This document shows positions 1 to 6,833 of a DNA stretch of 9,843 nt, piece by piece; the first letter of the stretch is position 1, and the number at the start of each line of letters is the position of its first letter. Location of the stretch: contig JAOZQW010000067.1 of the NCBI GenBank assembly GCA_029932015.1, positions 1-9,843 on the forward strand, read 5' to 3'. The DNA comes from Candidatus Fermentibacteraceae bacterium (GTDB lineage Bacteria; Fermentibacterota; Fermentibacteria; Fermentibacterales; JCC-6). Position numbers and translations under genes: made by a program. Under the pieces are notes generated by a model. The model was not told the origin of the DNA and ran no database searches. It was given only the letters and a program-made list of their open reading frames with translations.

Positions 1-2081
1 TAGGGTTTATAGACCAGGGGGATCTCGGAGAACTCCTCATCCTGCTCCAGACCTGAGAGTTCGGAAGCTCTGGCAGTCAGTATGATGACTGCTTCCGGCC
101 AGCAATCCCGTATGGCAGTAATTGTCTTGCTGACAGGTTTCTCGAGAACGGATGAATCGAGCACGATGCCGTTCAGATACTTGTCTGTCACCGTTTCCAA
201 CAGAGATCTGACATCCGAACTCCTGGAAACACTCATTCCGTAGGTTTCAAGGGCATCAGCAACACTCTCTCTAACTGTCCTCGATGCATCGCATAAGGCA
301 ACTCTCATATCCCGGCCTGTCTGCTCAACTCCTGCATCCCCCGATTCATCGAAAAGATCAGCATCGCTGCATCCGAATATCATATGCAGTGTTGTCCCCA
401 TGGCCCCTTCGGTAAGCACCGGATCGCAGTCAAGACTGGAGAGAACGGAAGCGGCTGTTGAGATATGACTTCCAAAGTCCCTCTGAATTCCGGAGGAATC
501 TGTTTCCGGGTCCAGCAGTGCCTCTTTCAAGCGAACAGGCATACGGCTTCCGTCGGTAAAACTGAGGGAGACAGATCGATGGTGTAGAGTCCCGCATCTG
601 GCTGAGAAAACGGGATCACTGGGAGGGGAAGGGACCTCACGAGCGGTCAGTCTGATCCGTACTGGACCTGGGACGCTCTCAAGTGAATAGAAAACAAGGT
701 TCTTGATTATCTGAGTAAGATCCTGTCTGCTGAAATCGATCGACGGAAGCAGACCTGGTGTCTCCACCTGGATGGAAGCTCTCTTTGGAAGCACATCGTT
801 CAGGGCGGAAGAGATCGATTCGAGTTCGAGAGACAGCTGTATCCCTCGCTCATCGGATGCCGGTGCAGGGCCTGCCTCCGATGCCTCCCCGCTAACGATT
901 GTAACAATCTGCTTCATATGGTGGCGGTAATCAGAGAGATTGGATGCTGTGTCACTCAGTATTTCGGCAAGTTTAAGGACCTTCTCGAGTTCCTCACTGC
1001 TCAGCAGTCTGCCGGCCCGGGTTTCCTCGATCCTTCCGCTCTCAGTGGAACTCTTGCAAACGATCGGACTCTCCGGGAAGGCCAGAAGGACCAGTCCCCC
1101 TTCAATATGCTCCGCCAGGGAGAGGTCAATTTCTCTCAGCTCACCGGAACTGCTCTCAATAACTACAGTGGTATGTCCAGGCTTCAGCTCCTCTGGATGG
1201 ATCATGCGCTTCGGTCCATCAGCTCCTTTGAGATAGACCATCGGCAAGCTGTAGAACAGCGCTCCTGAGAGGGCATCTCTTGAAATATCAAGCATGTGAG
1301 CAGCTGAGTCATTCAGATCAACTATCCTTCCGAGGGTGTCCAATCTCAGTATGGCTGGCGCTCCCGGACCCTGGAAGAGGGCTACAGGATAGGATCTATG
1401 CTGCTCATTATCTATTGATGAGGGAGTGAGACGGCCAAATCCTCCTCCCGTGAAGTCCTGGACTTCAACCTGTCTTCTGAGATCGGAAAGCCTCAGGAGA
1501 AGGGCCGGAGCGATTATCAGGATGATGACAGCAATGGCGAGGATGAAGAAGCTGTATCTATAATCATCACGCCACCCGCCATTGGGAGATCCGGCGATAT
1601 CCATTCTGACCAGACTCATCGGTTCTCCCTGGCTCCTTCTCGACGGATAGAATACCGTCAATCCTTCTGTCCCCGCATCGTTGCCATGCCTGAATTCAGG
1701 TGTTCCGGAGCTCAGGGCGGCCACAGCGAGGGAATCATATCCGAACGGATAGACAGTGAATTCATCTCCATGCGGCTCTACGAGCGTATAATCAGTGAGA
1801 CCAAAAAGCCCTGTATATTTCGATCTCATTTTTGTAAATTGCATGGAGTCTCTCGCAAAGGTACTGAACATGAATGAAGCAGAGCTATCCTGCGTGAGCA
1901 AGGTCAAATCAAGGGAGAGCTGGACAGACTGCGCTTCGGTTAGCAGGACAGCTCGATCTGCCACCTGATTTGTTGAATGAAGGTAATATGCCAGTACAGC
2001 GACTACGGCAAGCAGACCCAACACATATGGCAAGACCGCCCTCAAGAGCGTTCTTCCGGAAGTACCCCTGATGATCAGCAT
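1..2081 (-). CDS. Membrane hybrid sensor-kinase-like protein with degenerate kinase core and receiver domain (partial)
   Basis: The frame is open from an ATG at 2081 to the left edge (693 codons visible, no stop), so the C-terminus is missing. A GGAGGGG ribosome site lies just upstream of the ATG. Seen in order: a membrane helix (about residues 13-34), an outer domain (35-176), a second membrane helix (178-197), a PAS-like domain (about 235-335), a helical region resembling an NtrB-type dimerisation helix (360-396), an HATPase-like region (415-570), and a receiver domain (591 to edge). The receiver keeps Asp598, the likely phospho-acceptor Asp642 in IVLDSS, Thr669 and Lys692. In the kinase core the usual His of LAxxxxHDxxN aligns with Asp377, the N-box reads NLVFYSLES with Tyr in place of the key Asn, and the DxGxG box reads TDGSRMP. 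This suggests a sensor-scaffold or pseudokinase rather than an active kinase. The domain reading is by eye; the overall family is fairly sure, the specific signal is unknown. Confidence 0.82.
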   Translation of the reverse strand, partial: MLIIRGTSGRTLLRAVLPYVLGLLAVVAVLAYYLHSTNQVADRAVLLTEAQSVQLSLDLTLLTQDSSASFMFSTFARDSMQFTKMRSKYTGLFGLTDYTLVEPHGDEFTVYPFGYDSLAVAALSSGTPEFRHGNDAGTEGLTVFYPSRRSQGEPMSLVRMDIAGSPNGGWRDDYRYSFFILAIAVIILIIAPALLLRLSDLRRQVEVQDFTGGGFGRLTPSSIDNEQHRSYPVALFQGPGAPAILRLDTLGRIVDLNDSAAHMLDISRDALSGALFYSLPMVYLKGADGPKRMIHPEELKPGHTTVVIESSSGELREIDLSLAEHIEGGLVLLAFPESPIVCKSSTESGRIEETRAGRLLSSEELEKVLKLAEILSDTASNLSDYRHHMKQIVTIVSGEASEAGPAPASDERGIQLSLELESISSALNDVLPKRASIQVETPGLLPSIDFSRQDLTQIIKNLVFYSLESVPGPVRIRLTAREVPSPPSDPVFSARCGTLHHRSVSLSFTDGSRMPVRLKEALLDPETDSSGIQRDFGSHISTAASVLSSLDCDPVLTEGAMGTTLHMIFGCSDADLFDESGDAGVEQTGRDMRVALCDASRTVRESVADALETYGMSVSRSSDVRSLLETVTDKYLNGIVLDSSVLEKPVSKTITAIRDCWPEAVIILTARASELSGLEQDEEFSEIPLVYKP

Positions 2082-2189
2082 TGTCCCCTCCACTTCCCAT
2101 AACAAGATAGTTTCCCCTTAAAGTGTTCTGTTGTCAAGTGTCAGGCATAATCAGTGGTCCCTACTCTATGTCCTGATATATTCGCGTTG

Positions 2190-2276
2190 AGAAGGTTTTC
2201 TGCTGTAAGTTCTGTGTTATCAGTGATTCAGAGATGATTCTCAGTAAGATGTGGCCCTGCCGGCAGTGAACCTTCT
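2190..2276. repeat. Long imperfect inverted repeat, possible structured RNA
   Basis: The left arm at 2190-2205 and the right arm at 2261-2276 pair as AGAAGGTT/AACCTTCT (8 bp), a 2x2 internal loop, CTGC/GCAG (4 bp), then one G-U and one G-C pair. The 55-base interior contains a small GAGA/TCTC hairpin. Neither strand has a T-run after the stem, so it is not a standard terminator. It could be a leader structure, a small RNA, or a remnant of a small mobile repeat. Only the pairing is seen; function is unknown. Confidence 0.4.
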
Positions 2277-2329
2277 GGGGATCCGGGATGCTTATTTCAT
2301 CAAATATACGTCATTTTACCATCGTTTTC

Positions 2330-2370
2330 TTTAGTAAGCTATTGACGATACTTATAATCAATACTAAATT
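2330..2370 (+). promoter_or_regulatory. Sigma-70-type promoter and overlapping dyad for the recombinase gene
   Basis: TTGACG at 2342-2347 and TAAATT at 2365-2370 are separated by exactly 17 bases, which would start transcription about 60 bases before the recombinase ATG. A perfect TATAAT at 2353-2358 is an alternative -10 box with a weaker TTTAGT at 2330-2335 as its -35. The inverted pair TTTAGTA (2330-2336) and TACTAAA (2362-2368), with inner TTGA/TCAA, brackets this promoter and could bind a regulator or the recombinase itself. Confidence 0.5.
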
Positions 2371-2435
2371 AGCGCTGATGGAATATTCGATGGGGTCGGT
2401 TAATTATTGAGTAAGACAGGAAGGTTGGGTAGTGT

Positions 2436-3284
2436 ATGAACGATTTAGTGGAGGCAACCAGAAAGCAGCTTCGAGAGGCCGGGAGGAGTCCGAAGACTGC
2501 TAACAGCTATCTTTCCCATATCCGTCGTCTGACCGGTGTTTTTGGTGGTGAAAGCAGCAACCTCAATGAGGACGCCCTTCGTAAGTACTTTGAAGCACTG
2601 GTGGACGAGGGAAAATCACTTTCCTACATCAACCAGGCCCAGAGCGCCATCAGATTCATGTACAAGCATGTGCTCAAGAAGGACAACCCCCTTCCAGGTC
2701 CCGGGCTCATATCAAAGAAGGTTCCCCTTCATGGCATTTTCAGCCGGGAGGAGATCAAGGAGATCTTCGCAAACGTCCATGAGCTCAAGTACCGTCTTGC
2801 CCTGATGCTTATCTATTCATCAGGTCTCAGAGTCGGTGAGGCGACACATCTCCTTCGTGACAGCGTGGACTTTGACAACATGGTCCTGACCGTAACGGAT
2901 CCAGAGGGCGGGAATTCCAGGCAGACAATACTTGCCAGATCTACCGCAGACATACTCAGGTACTACATCGAAACCCGTACGGACAGCTCACCCTGGATGT
3001 TCCCGGGCCGAGGTAAGACCAGCTGCGTTTCCCCCAGAACAATCCAGAGAGCATTCGCCGAAGCGATGCTTGCTGTCGGCATCGAAAAACGCGCCACTCT
3101 CGGCTGGCTCCGACACAGCTTCGCCGTACACCTCCTCGAAGACGGTACTGACAGAAAGCTTGTTCAGAATCTCCTCGGTATCTCGACACCTTCGATGATA
3201 ACCCCATATATGAAGCTGGCCACCGGAAGAGACGCTACCAGGGTCCTCAGTCCGGCCGATCGCTTCCTGGGCAAGAAGAACTAG
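2436..3284 (+). CDS. Tyrosine recombinase, XerC/XerD-like, with atypical active site
   Basis: The 282-residue protein has the two-domain layout and near-normal length of Xer-type recombinases: an N-terminal SAM-like core-binding domain (about 1-85) and a catalytic domain (about 97-275). Visible catalytic residues are Arg132 in SSGLRVGEA, Arg226 in LRHSFAVHLL, and the presumed nucleophile Tyr258 in TPYMK. Three usual partners look replaced: the first His of HxLRH is Gly223, the His of LLGHS is Ile249, and the hairpin Lys seems absent from EGGNSRQTIL (157-166). It may therefore be slow, partner-dependent or a DNA-binding relic. The start follows AGGAAGG at 2418-2424, with a rather long 11-base spacing. 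The gene stands alone between a divergent kinase-like gene and a convergent hydrogenase operon, with its own terminator. No recognisable dif, att or attC site was found nearby. Family assignment is firm; biological role is unknown. Confidence 0.9.
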   Translation: MNDLVEATRKQLREAGRSPKTANSYLSHIRRLTGVFGGESSNLNEDALRKYFEALVDEGKSLSYINQAQSAIRFMYKHVLKKDNPLPGPGLISKKVPLHGIFSREEIKEIFANVHELKYRLALMLIYSSGLRVGEATHLLRDSVDFDNMVLTVTDPEGGNSRQTILARSTADILRYYIETRTDSSPWMFPGRGKTSCVSPRTIQRAFAEAMLAVGIEKRATLGWLRHSFAVHLLEDGTDRKLVQNLLGISTPSMITPYMKLATGRDATRVLSPADRFLGKKN

Positions 3285-3300
3285 CAGTACTGCTCAATTT

Positions 3301-3336
3301 GAAGCGGGTCGGCGTCAGCCGGCCCGCTTCTTTCTT
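3301..3336 (+). terminator. Rho-independent terminator of the recombinase gene
   Basis: GAAGCGGG-T-CGGC, a GTCA loop and GCCG-G-CCCGCTTC form a 13-bp stem (one G-U pair) followed directly by TTTCTT. It begins 16 bases after the recombinase stop codon. On the minus strand no T-run follows, so it appears to serve the plus strand only. Confidence 0.85.
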
Positions 3337-3345
3337 AACCAATCA

Positions 3346-3379
3346 AGAGGGGCACACGCTTTCCAGCGCGTGCCCCTCT
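3346..3379 (-). terminator. Hairpin terminator of the hydrogenase operon
   Basis: Two 14-base arms (3346-3359 and 3366-3379) surround a 6-base loop. Read on the minus strand all 14 positions pair, one as G-U; on the plus strand the same position is an A-C mismatch, which favours the minus strand. It lies 18 bases after the hydA stop. The downstream T-tract on the minus strand (TTGATTGGTT) is weak. Confidence 0.7.
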
Positions 3380-3397
3380 GTTCGCTTCTGCCTGGTA

Positions 3398-5176
3398 TCA
3401 GTCCTTACGCGGCGTGTAGGTTGTATGTAGAAGCTCGTGGGACTTGTGTCCAAGAGGCTTCTCAAGGTACTCCGCATACAGGAGCTGGATCTCCGGATTG
3501 GCGTGCGATTTCCTGAAGTGGAGAGCAGCGTCTTCAGCGTAGATAGCCTCCGCTCTCTTCCTGCGTATCTCAGGGGAAGTTGGTATGGGCTGTCCACCGC
3601 CTCCGAGGCATCCTCCGGGGCATGCCATTATCTCGATAAAGTGATAGTCGGCTTCGCCGGCACTCACCTTTTTCATAAGTCTCTCGGCATTGGAGAGTCC
3701 ATGAGCTACGGCTACTTTCAGCGTAACACCAGCCAGGAACTCAAAACCGTCCGCCATGCGATCCGGCATGGTTATGGCGGCTTCCTTTATGCCTTCAATT
3801 CCCCTGACCGGGGTCACATTCAGACCTTCGAATGGAATCTCATGGCCCGTGACCACCTCGTAGGCGGTCCTGAGGGCGGCTTCCATAACACCTCCAGTAG
3901 CTCCGAAGATCACACCGGCTCCGGTTGAATGACCCATCCAACGGTCGAATTTCTCCTCCGCGATGTGCTCGAAGTCAATCCCGGCCTCCTCGATCATGCT
4001 TGCCAGCTCGCGCGTAGTGAGGACATAATCCACGTCCTTGTAACCACTGGCATTCATCTCGGGGCGCTCTTTCTCATATTTCTTAGCAGTACAGGGCATT
4101 ATCGAAACACTGATGATATTGGCGGGGTCGATCCCCTCCTTCTCGGCCAGGTAGGTCTTCACAAGTGCCCCGAACATCTGCTGAGGACTCTTGCAGGTGG
4201 AGAGGTTGGACAAAAGGTGAGGATACTTGTGCTCAATGAACTTGATCCATCCTGGAGAGCAACTGGTGATCATAGGCAGATGGACATTCGGGTCTCCAGC
4301 CTGGAGTGCCTGTCCAAGTCTGCCGATGAGCTCGTGCCCCTCCTCGATAATGGTCAGGTCAGCACTGAAGTCAGTATCAAGAACACGGTCGAAGCCGAGT
4401 CCGCGAATGGAAGCGACCATCTGGCCGGTACTGCGGCCTGTCGGCAGCCCCAGGGCTTCGGCGATACCCACCCTGACTGCAGGAGCTGTCTGAACAACTA
4501 CGAACTTCTCCGGATCCTCGAGCGCTTCCCATATCTGTCTGACCTCTGAAGTCTCAAAGAGTGCTCCAGTCGGACATCTGTTGATGCACTGACCGCACTG
4601 TGCGCACGCGACACCATCCAGCCCCCTGTCCATGAACGTCGATATCTTAATCTCCGCTGAGCGACCGACTGGTTTGATAACGGCAACGCTCTGGAGTTCC
4701 TCACAGGTCCTGACGCATCGAGTACACATGATACAGCGGCTGTTGTCCCGCATCACACCAGGACTTACCTCCTCGACGGAGACCGGCTTGGGAGTAGTCT
4801 GGTACTCGTTGGTGGTGATGTTGTGCTTTTCGGAAAGCTCCTGCAGTTCGCAGTTCCTGTTCCGTTCACACTCGGGACAATTAACATTGTGATTCGCAAG
4901 AAGGAGTTTGAGGACTGTCCTTCTGGCTTTGCGCACCTTCTTGCTATGAGTGTGTATCACCATGTTGGGAGTGACCGGGGTCACACATGCGATTGCCAGC
5001 GTACGCCAGCCTTCGACCTCAACCAGGCACATGCGGCAGTTACCCGCAAGGGATAGGTCGGGATGATAGCAGAGAGTGGGTATCTCGACTCCGGCCAGTT
5101 CGCAGGCCTCGAGAACTGTGACACCCTCTCTAACGCTGGTGGTAATACCGTTGATCGTCACGGATATATTGGGCAT
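3398..5176 (-). CDS. hydA: [FeFe] hydrogenase catalytic subunit, NAD-linked (HydA/HndD type)
   Basis: The 592-residue subunit reduces protons or oxidises H2 at the H-cluster, exchanging electrons with NAD(H) through HydB and HydC, probably in the cytoplasm (no signal peptide). Domains in order: plant-type [2Fe-2S] ferredoxin (Cys36, 47, 50, 64); NuoG-like His-Cys3 [4Fe-4S] site (His96, Cys100, 103, 109); two [4Fe-4S] ferredoxin motifs (Cys148-158 and Cys191-201); the H-cluster domain with TSCSPGW (304-310), MPCTAKKYE (360-368) and EIMACPGGCLGGGGQP (515-530); and a small-subunit-like tail (about 535-592). Length fits HndD. The second Cys of the common TSCCPxW motif is Ser here. The ATG overlaps the hydB stop as TGATG, and GGAGG lies 7 bases upstream, so translation is likely coupled. 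The C-terminal [2Fe-2S] extension of Thermotoga HydA is absent. No hydE, hydF or hydG is nearby. Confidence 0.96.
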   Translation of the reverse strand: MPNISVTINGITTSVREGVTVLEACELAGVEIPTLCYHPDLSLAGNCRMCLVEVEGWRTLAIACVTPVTPNMVIHTHSKKVRKARRTVLKLLLANHNVNCPECERNRNCELQELSEKHNITTNEYQTTPKPVSVEEVSPGVMRDNSRCIMCTRCVRTCEELQSVAVIKPVGRSAEIKISTFMDRGLDGVACAQCGQCINRCPTGALFETSEVRQIWEALEDPEKFVVVQTAPAVRVGIAEALGLPTGRSTGQMVASIRGLGFDRVLDTDFSADLTIIEEGHELIGRLGQALQAGDPNVHLPMITSCSPGWIKFIEHKYPHLLSNLSTCKSPQQMFGALVKTYLAEKEGIDPANIISVSIMPCTAKKYEKERPEMNASGYKDVDYVLTTRELASMIEEAGIDFEHIAEEKFDRWMGHSTGAGVIFGATGGVMEAALRTAYEVVTGHEIPFEGLNVTPVRGIEGIKEAAITMPDRMADGFEFLAGVTLKVAVAHGLSNAERLMKKVSAGEADYHFIEIMACPGGCLGGGGQPIPTSPEIRRKRAEAIYAEDAALHFRKSHANPEIQLLYAEYLEKPLGHKSHELLHTTYTPRKD

Positions 5177-6360
5177 CAGGCACCCTCCTTATCCCCGGGG
5201 AAGGCTATGAACTTCGTGATGATGTCCACGAAGCAGTTGGGAGATGTCTGTCCAAGGCCGCATTTGCTGCCGGCCTTCATGACATCGGCCAGGAGGAAGA
5301 ACGGCTTCAGGTCATCCCTGGAAGCAATCTCACCTGCCCTTATCGAGCGGATGATATCAAGGAGTCTCCTGTTGCCCTCCCTGCATGGGGTACACTGTCC
5401 GCAGGACTCATGCACAAAGAACTCCATGAAGTTCTCCAGTACATCCAGCATGTCACGGCTGCTGTTGAAGACAACAACTGAACCACCTGGAGGAAGTGCG
5501 CTGAAGGACATGGGCTTATCCAGCTCATCCGGTGTCACGGTGGAGCCGCTTGCACCGCCGACCTGAACGGCAGCTATATCCTTCGCACCGGAAAGCTCGA
5601 GCAGCTCTCTGAGAGCAGCCCCCATGGGAAGCTCGTATACACCTGGATTCTCAACATCTCCTGAGATGCTGAAGAGCTTGGTGCCCGAGCAATCATCTCT
5701 GCCGAGTCCCTGGTACCACTCGGCACCGCCGAGCAGGATGTGAGGGACTGCAGCGAATGTCTCGACATTATTGACTACGGTAGGTCTGGCGAGATAGCCC
5801 GAGTTGACAGGGAAGGGAGGTTTGTTCCTGGGCTCTCCCCTTTTACCCTCAAGACTCTCGATCAGGGAGGTCTCTTCACCGCATACATATGCTCCCGCTC
5901 CACTGCGGATCTCTATGTTGAATGAGAAACCTCTGCCCTGTATATCGTCACCGAGAAGCCCCTGGCTGATAAGGTCCTGCCTGGCCTTCTCGAGGATGGG
6001 AACGAGATAGGGGTACTCGGCCCTGAGATAGATGATGCCATGGGAAGAACCAATGGCATATCCTGCTATGGTCATTCCCTCAAGGAGCTTCCAGGCCATC
6101 TTCTCGATGAGAACTCTGTCCTTGAAAGTACCAGGCTCACCTTCGTCCGCATTGCAGATAACCATCTTGTGATCACCAGATGCGGCACCTGCGAGGTTCC
6201 ACTTGATGCCGGTAGGAAAACCGGCGCCACCGCGCCCCCTGATGTCCGATTCCCTGACTTCGAATACCACATCGGCGGGACTCATGTCCATAGCCTTGAT
6301 CAGAGCCTCCCCGATTGAAGGCTGATCATCGCCAAGAAGTAGCCTCTTCCCTGCTGCCAT
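5176..6360 (-). CDS. hydB: NuoF-like FMN/NADH subunit of [FeFe] hydrogenase (HydB/HndC type, minimal form)
   Basis: The 394-residue protein is the NAD(H)-binding flavoprotein subunit, related to NuoF of complex I. Visible motifs are the glycine-rich RGRGGAGFPTG (41-51), CNADEGEPGTFKDR (69-82), the FMN-site GAGAYVCGEETSLIESLEG (155-173), and a [4Fe-4S] site with Cys320, 323, 326 and Cys367. It lacks the N-terminal thioredoxin-like [2Fe-2S] domain and the C-terminal double ferredoxin domain found in Thermotoga HydB and HndC, so it is reduced to the NuoF core. This could mean simple NADH-dependent chemistry rather than ferredoxin-linked bifurcation, but that is inference. I chose the ATG at 6360: GGGAGG then lies 6 bases upstream. 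The ATG two codons earlier (6366) directly abuts that GGGAGG and would have no spacer. The stop overlaps the hydA start by one base; hydC ends only 11 bases upstream of the chosen start. Confidence 0.93.
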   Translation of the reverse strand: MAAGKRLLLGDDQPSIGEALIKAMDMSPADVVFEVRESDIRGRGGAGFPTGIKWNLAGAASGDHKMVICNADEGEPGTFKDRVLIEKMAWKLLEGMTIAGYAIGSSHGIIYLRAEYPYLVPILEKARQDLISQGLLGDDIQGRGFSFNIEIRSGAGAYVCGEETSLIESLEGKRGEPRNKPPFPVNSGYLARPTVVNNVETFAAVPHILLGGAEWYQGLGRDDCSGTKLFSISGDVENPGVYELPMGAALRELLELSGAKDIAAVQVGGASGSTVTPDELDKPMSFSALPPGGSVVVFNSSRDMLDVLENFMEFFVHESCGQCTPCREGNRRLLDIIRSIRAGEIASRDDLKPFFLLADVMKAGSKCGLGQTSPNCFVDIITKFIAFPGDKEGA

Positions 6361-6371
6361 CGGCATCCTCC

Positions 6372-6833
6372 CTATTCCAGACCCGCGATGATAGCGCGGG
6401 CAGTTTCCGGGGTGAGCCGGGTGTGCGGTTCATCGTTGACAAGCATGGCGGGAGCCTGATCACAGAGACCGATGCAGCTGGTGGTCTCGAGAGTGATCCT
6501 GCCATCGGAAGTGGTCTCGCCCTCACGGATGCCCAGATCGTCCCTGACGGCCTCAAGCACCTCTGCCGAGCCGCTCATTACGCAAGAGATGGTGGAGCAT
6601 AGCCTGACAATATGTCTGCCCCTGGGTTTGATGGAGAAGAACGAGTAGAAGGATACTACGCTGTAGATCTCAGCATTGCTGACACCGACTGCGCTGGCTG
6701 TGGCAATAATGGCCTCTTCAGGGATACAGCCTAATTCCCTGTTTACATCGGTCAGGATCTCCATCACTGCCTCTCGACCAGAACCGTGCTTCTCGAGGGA
6801 AGCGCGGACGATCTCCTCTGGAGTTCGGCTCAC
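6372..6833 (-). CDS. hydC: NuoE-like [2Fe-2S] subunit of [FeFe] hydrogenase (HydC/HndA type)
   Basis: This 153-residue protein is the thioredoxin-fold [2Fe-2S] subunit that partners the NuoF-like HydB and relays electrons in NAD-linked hydrogenases. An N-terminal helical region (1-70, including SVVSFYSFFS) is typical of NuoE. The cluster ligands are visible as Cys79 and Cys84 in LCSTISC and Cys120 and Cys124 in CIGLC. Length matches the family and nothing is missing. The start is GTG, sharing GTGA with the stop of the upstream receiver gene (4-base overlap), with GGGGAGAGG just upstream. It is followed closely by hydB, so the three subunits are probably made in balanced amounts. Confidence 0.94.
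   Translation of the reverse strand: MSRTPEEIVRASLEKHGSGREAVMEILTDVNRELGCIPEEAIIATASAVGVSNAEIYSVVSFYSFFSIKPRGRHIVRLCSTISCVMSGSAEVLEAVRDDLGIREGETTSDGRITLETTSCIGLCDQAPAMLVNDEPHTRLTPETARAIIAGLE

Larger units (their letters stand above)
2082..2435. other. Divergent intergenic region between kinase-like gene and recombinase
   Basis: This 354-base stretch separates two divergently transcribed genes and has no convincing coding frame. It is more AT-rich near the recombinase. It holds a good promoter candidate for the recombinase, a long imperfect inverted repeat (listed separately), and a perfect TTGACA on the minus strand at 2137-2132 that could be the -35 box for the kinase-like gene. No good -10 box follows that TTGACA at 16-19 bases (best is AACTAT at 19), so the leftward promoter remains uncertain. 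Confidence 0.6.

Noticed and set aside
918..1268. Plus-strand frames in 900-1880 and a 63-codon minus-strand frame at 1909-2100
   Set aside because: All lie in other frames of the continuous kinase-like gene, whose frame is open across the whole region and shows membrane, PAS and receiver features.
2190..2276. Integron attC site next to the tyrosine recombinase
   Set aside because: The arms end in GTT on the left and begin with AAC on the right, the reverse of the AAC...GTT order of attC, and no cassette or typical IntI insert is present.
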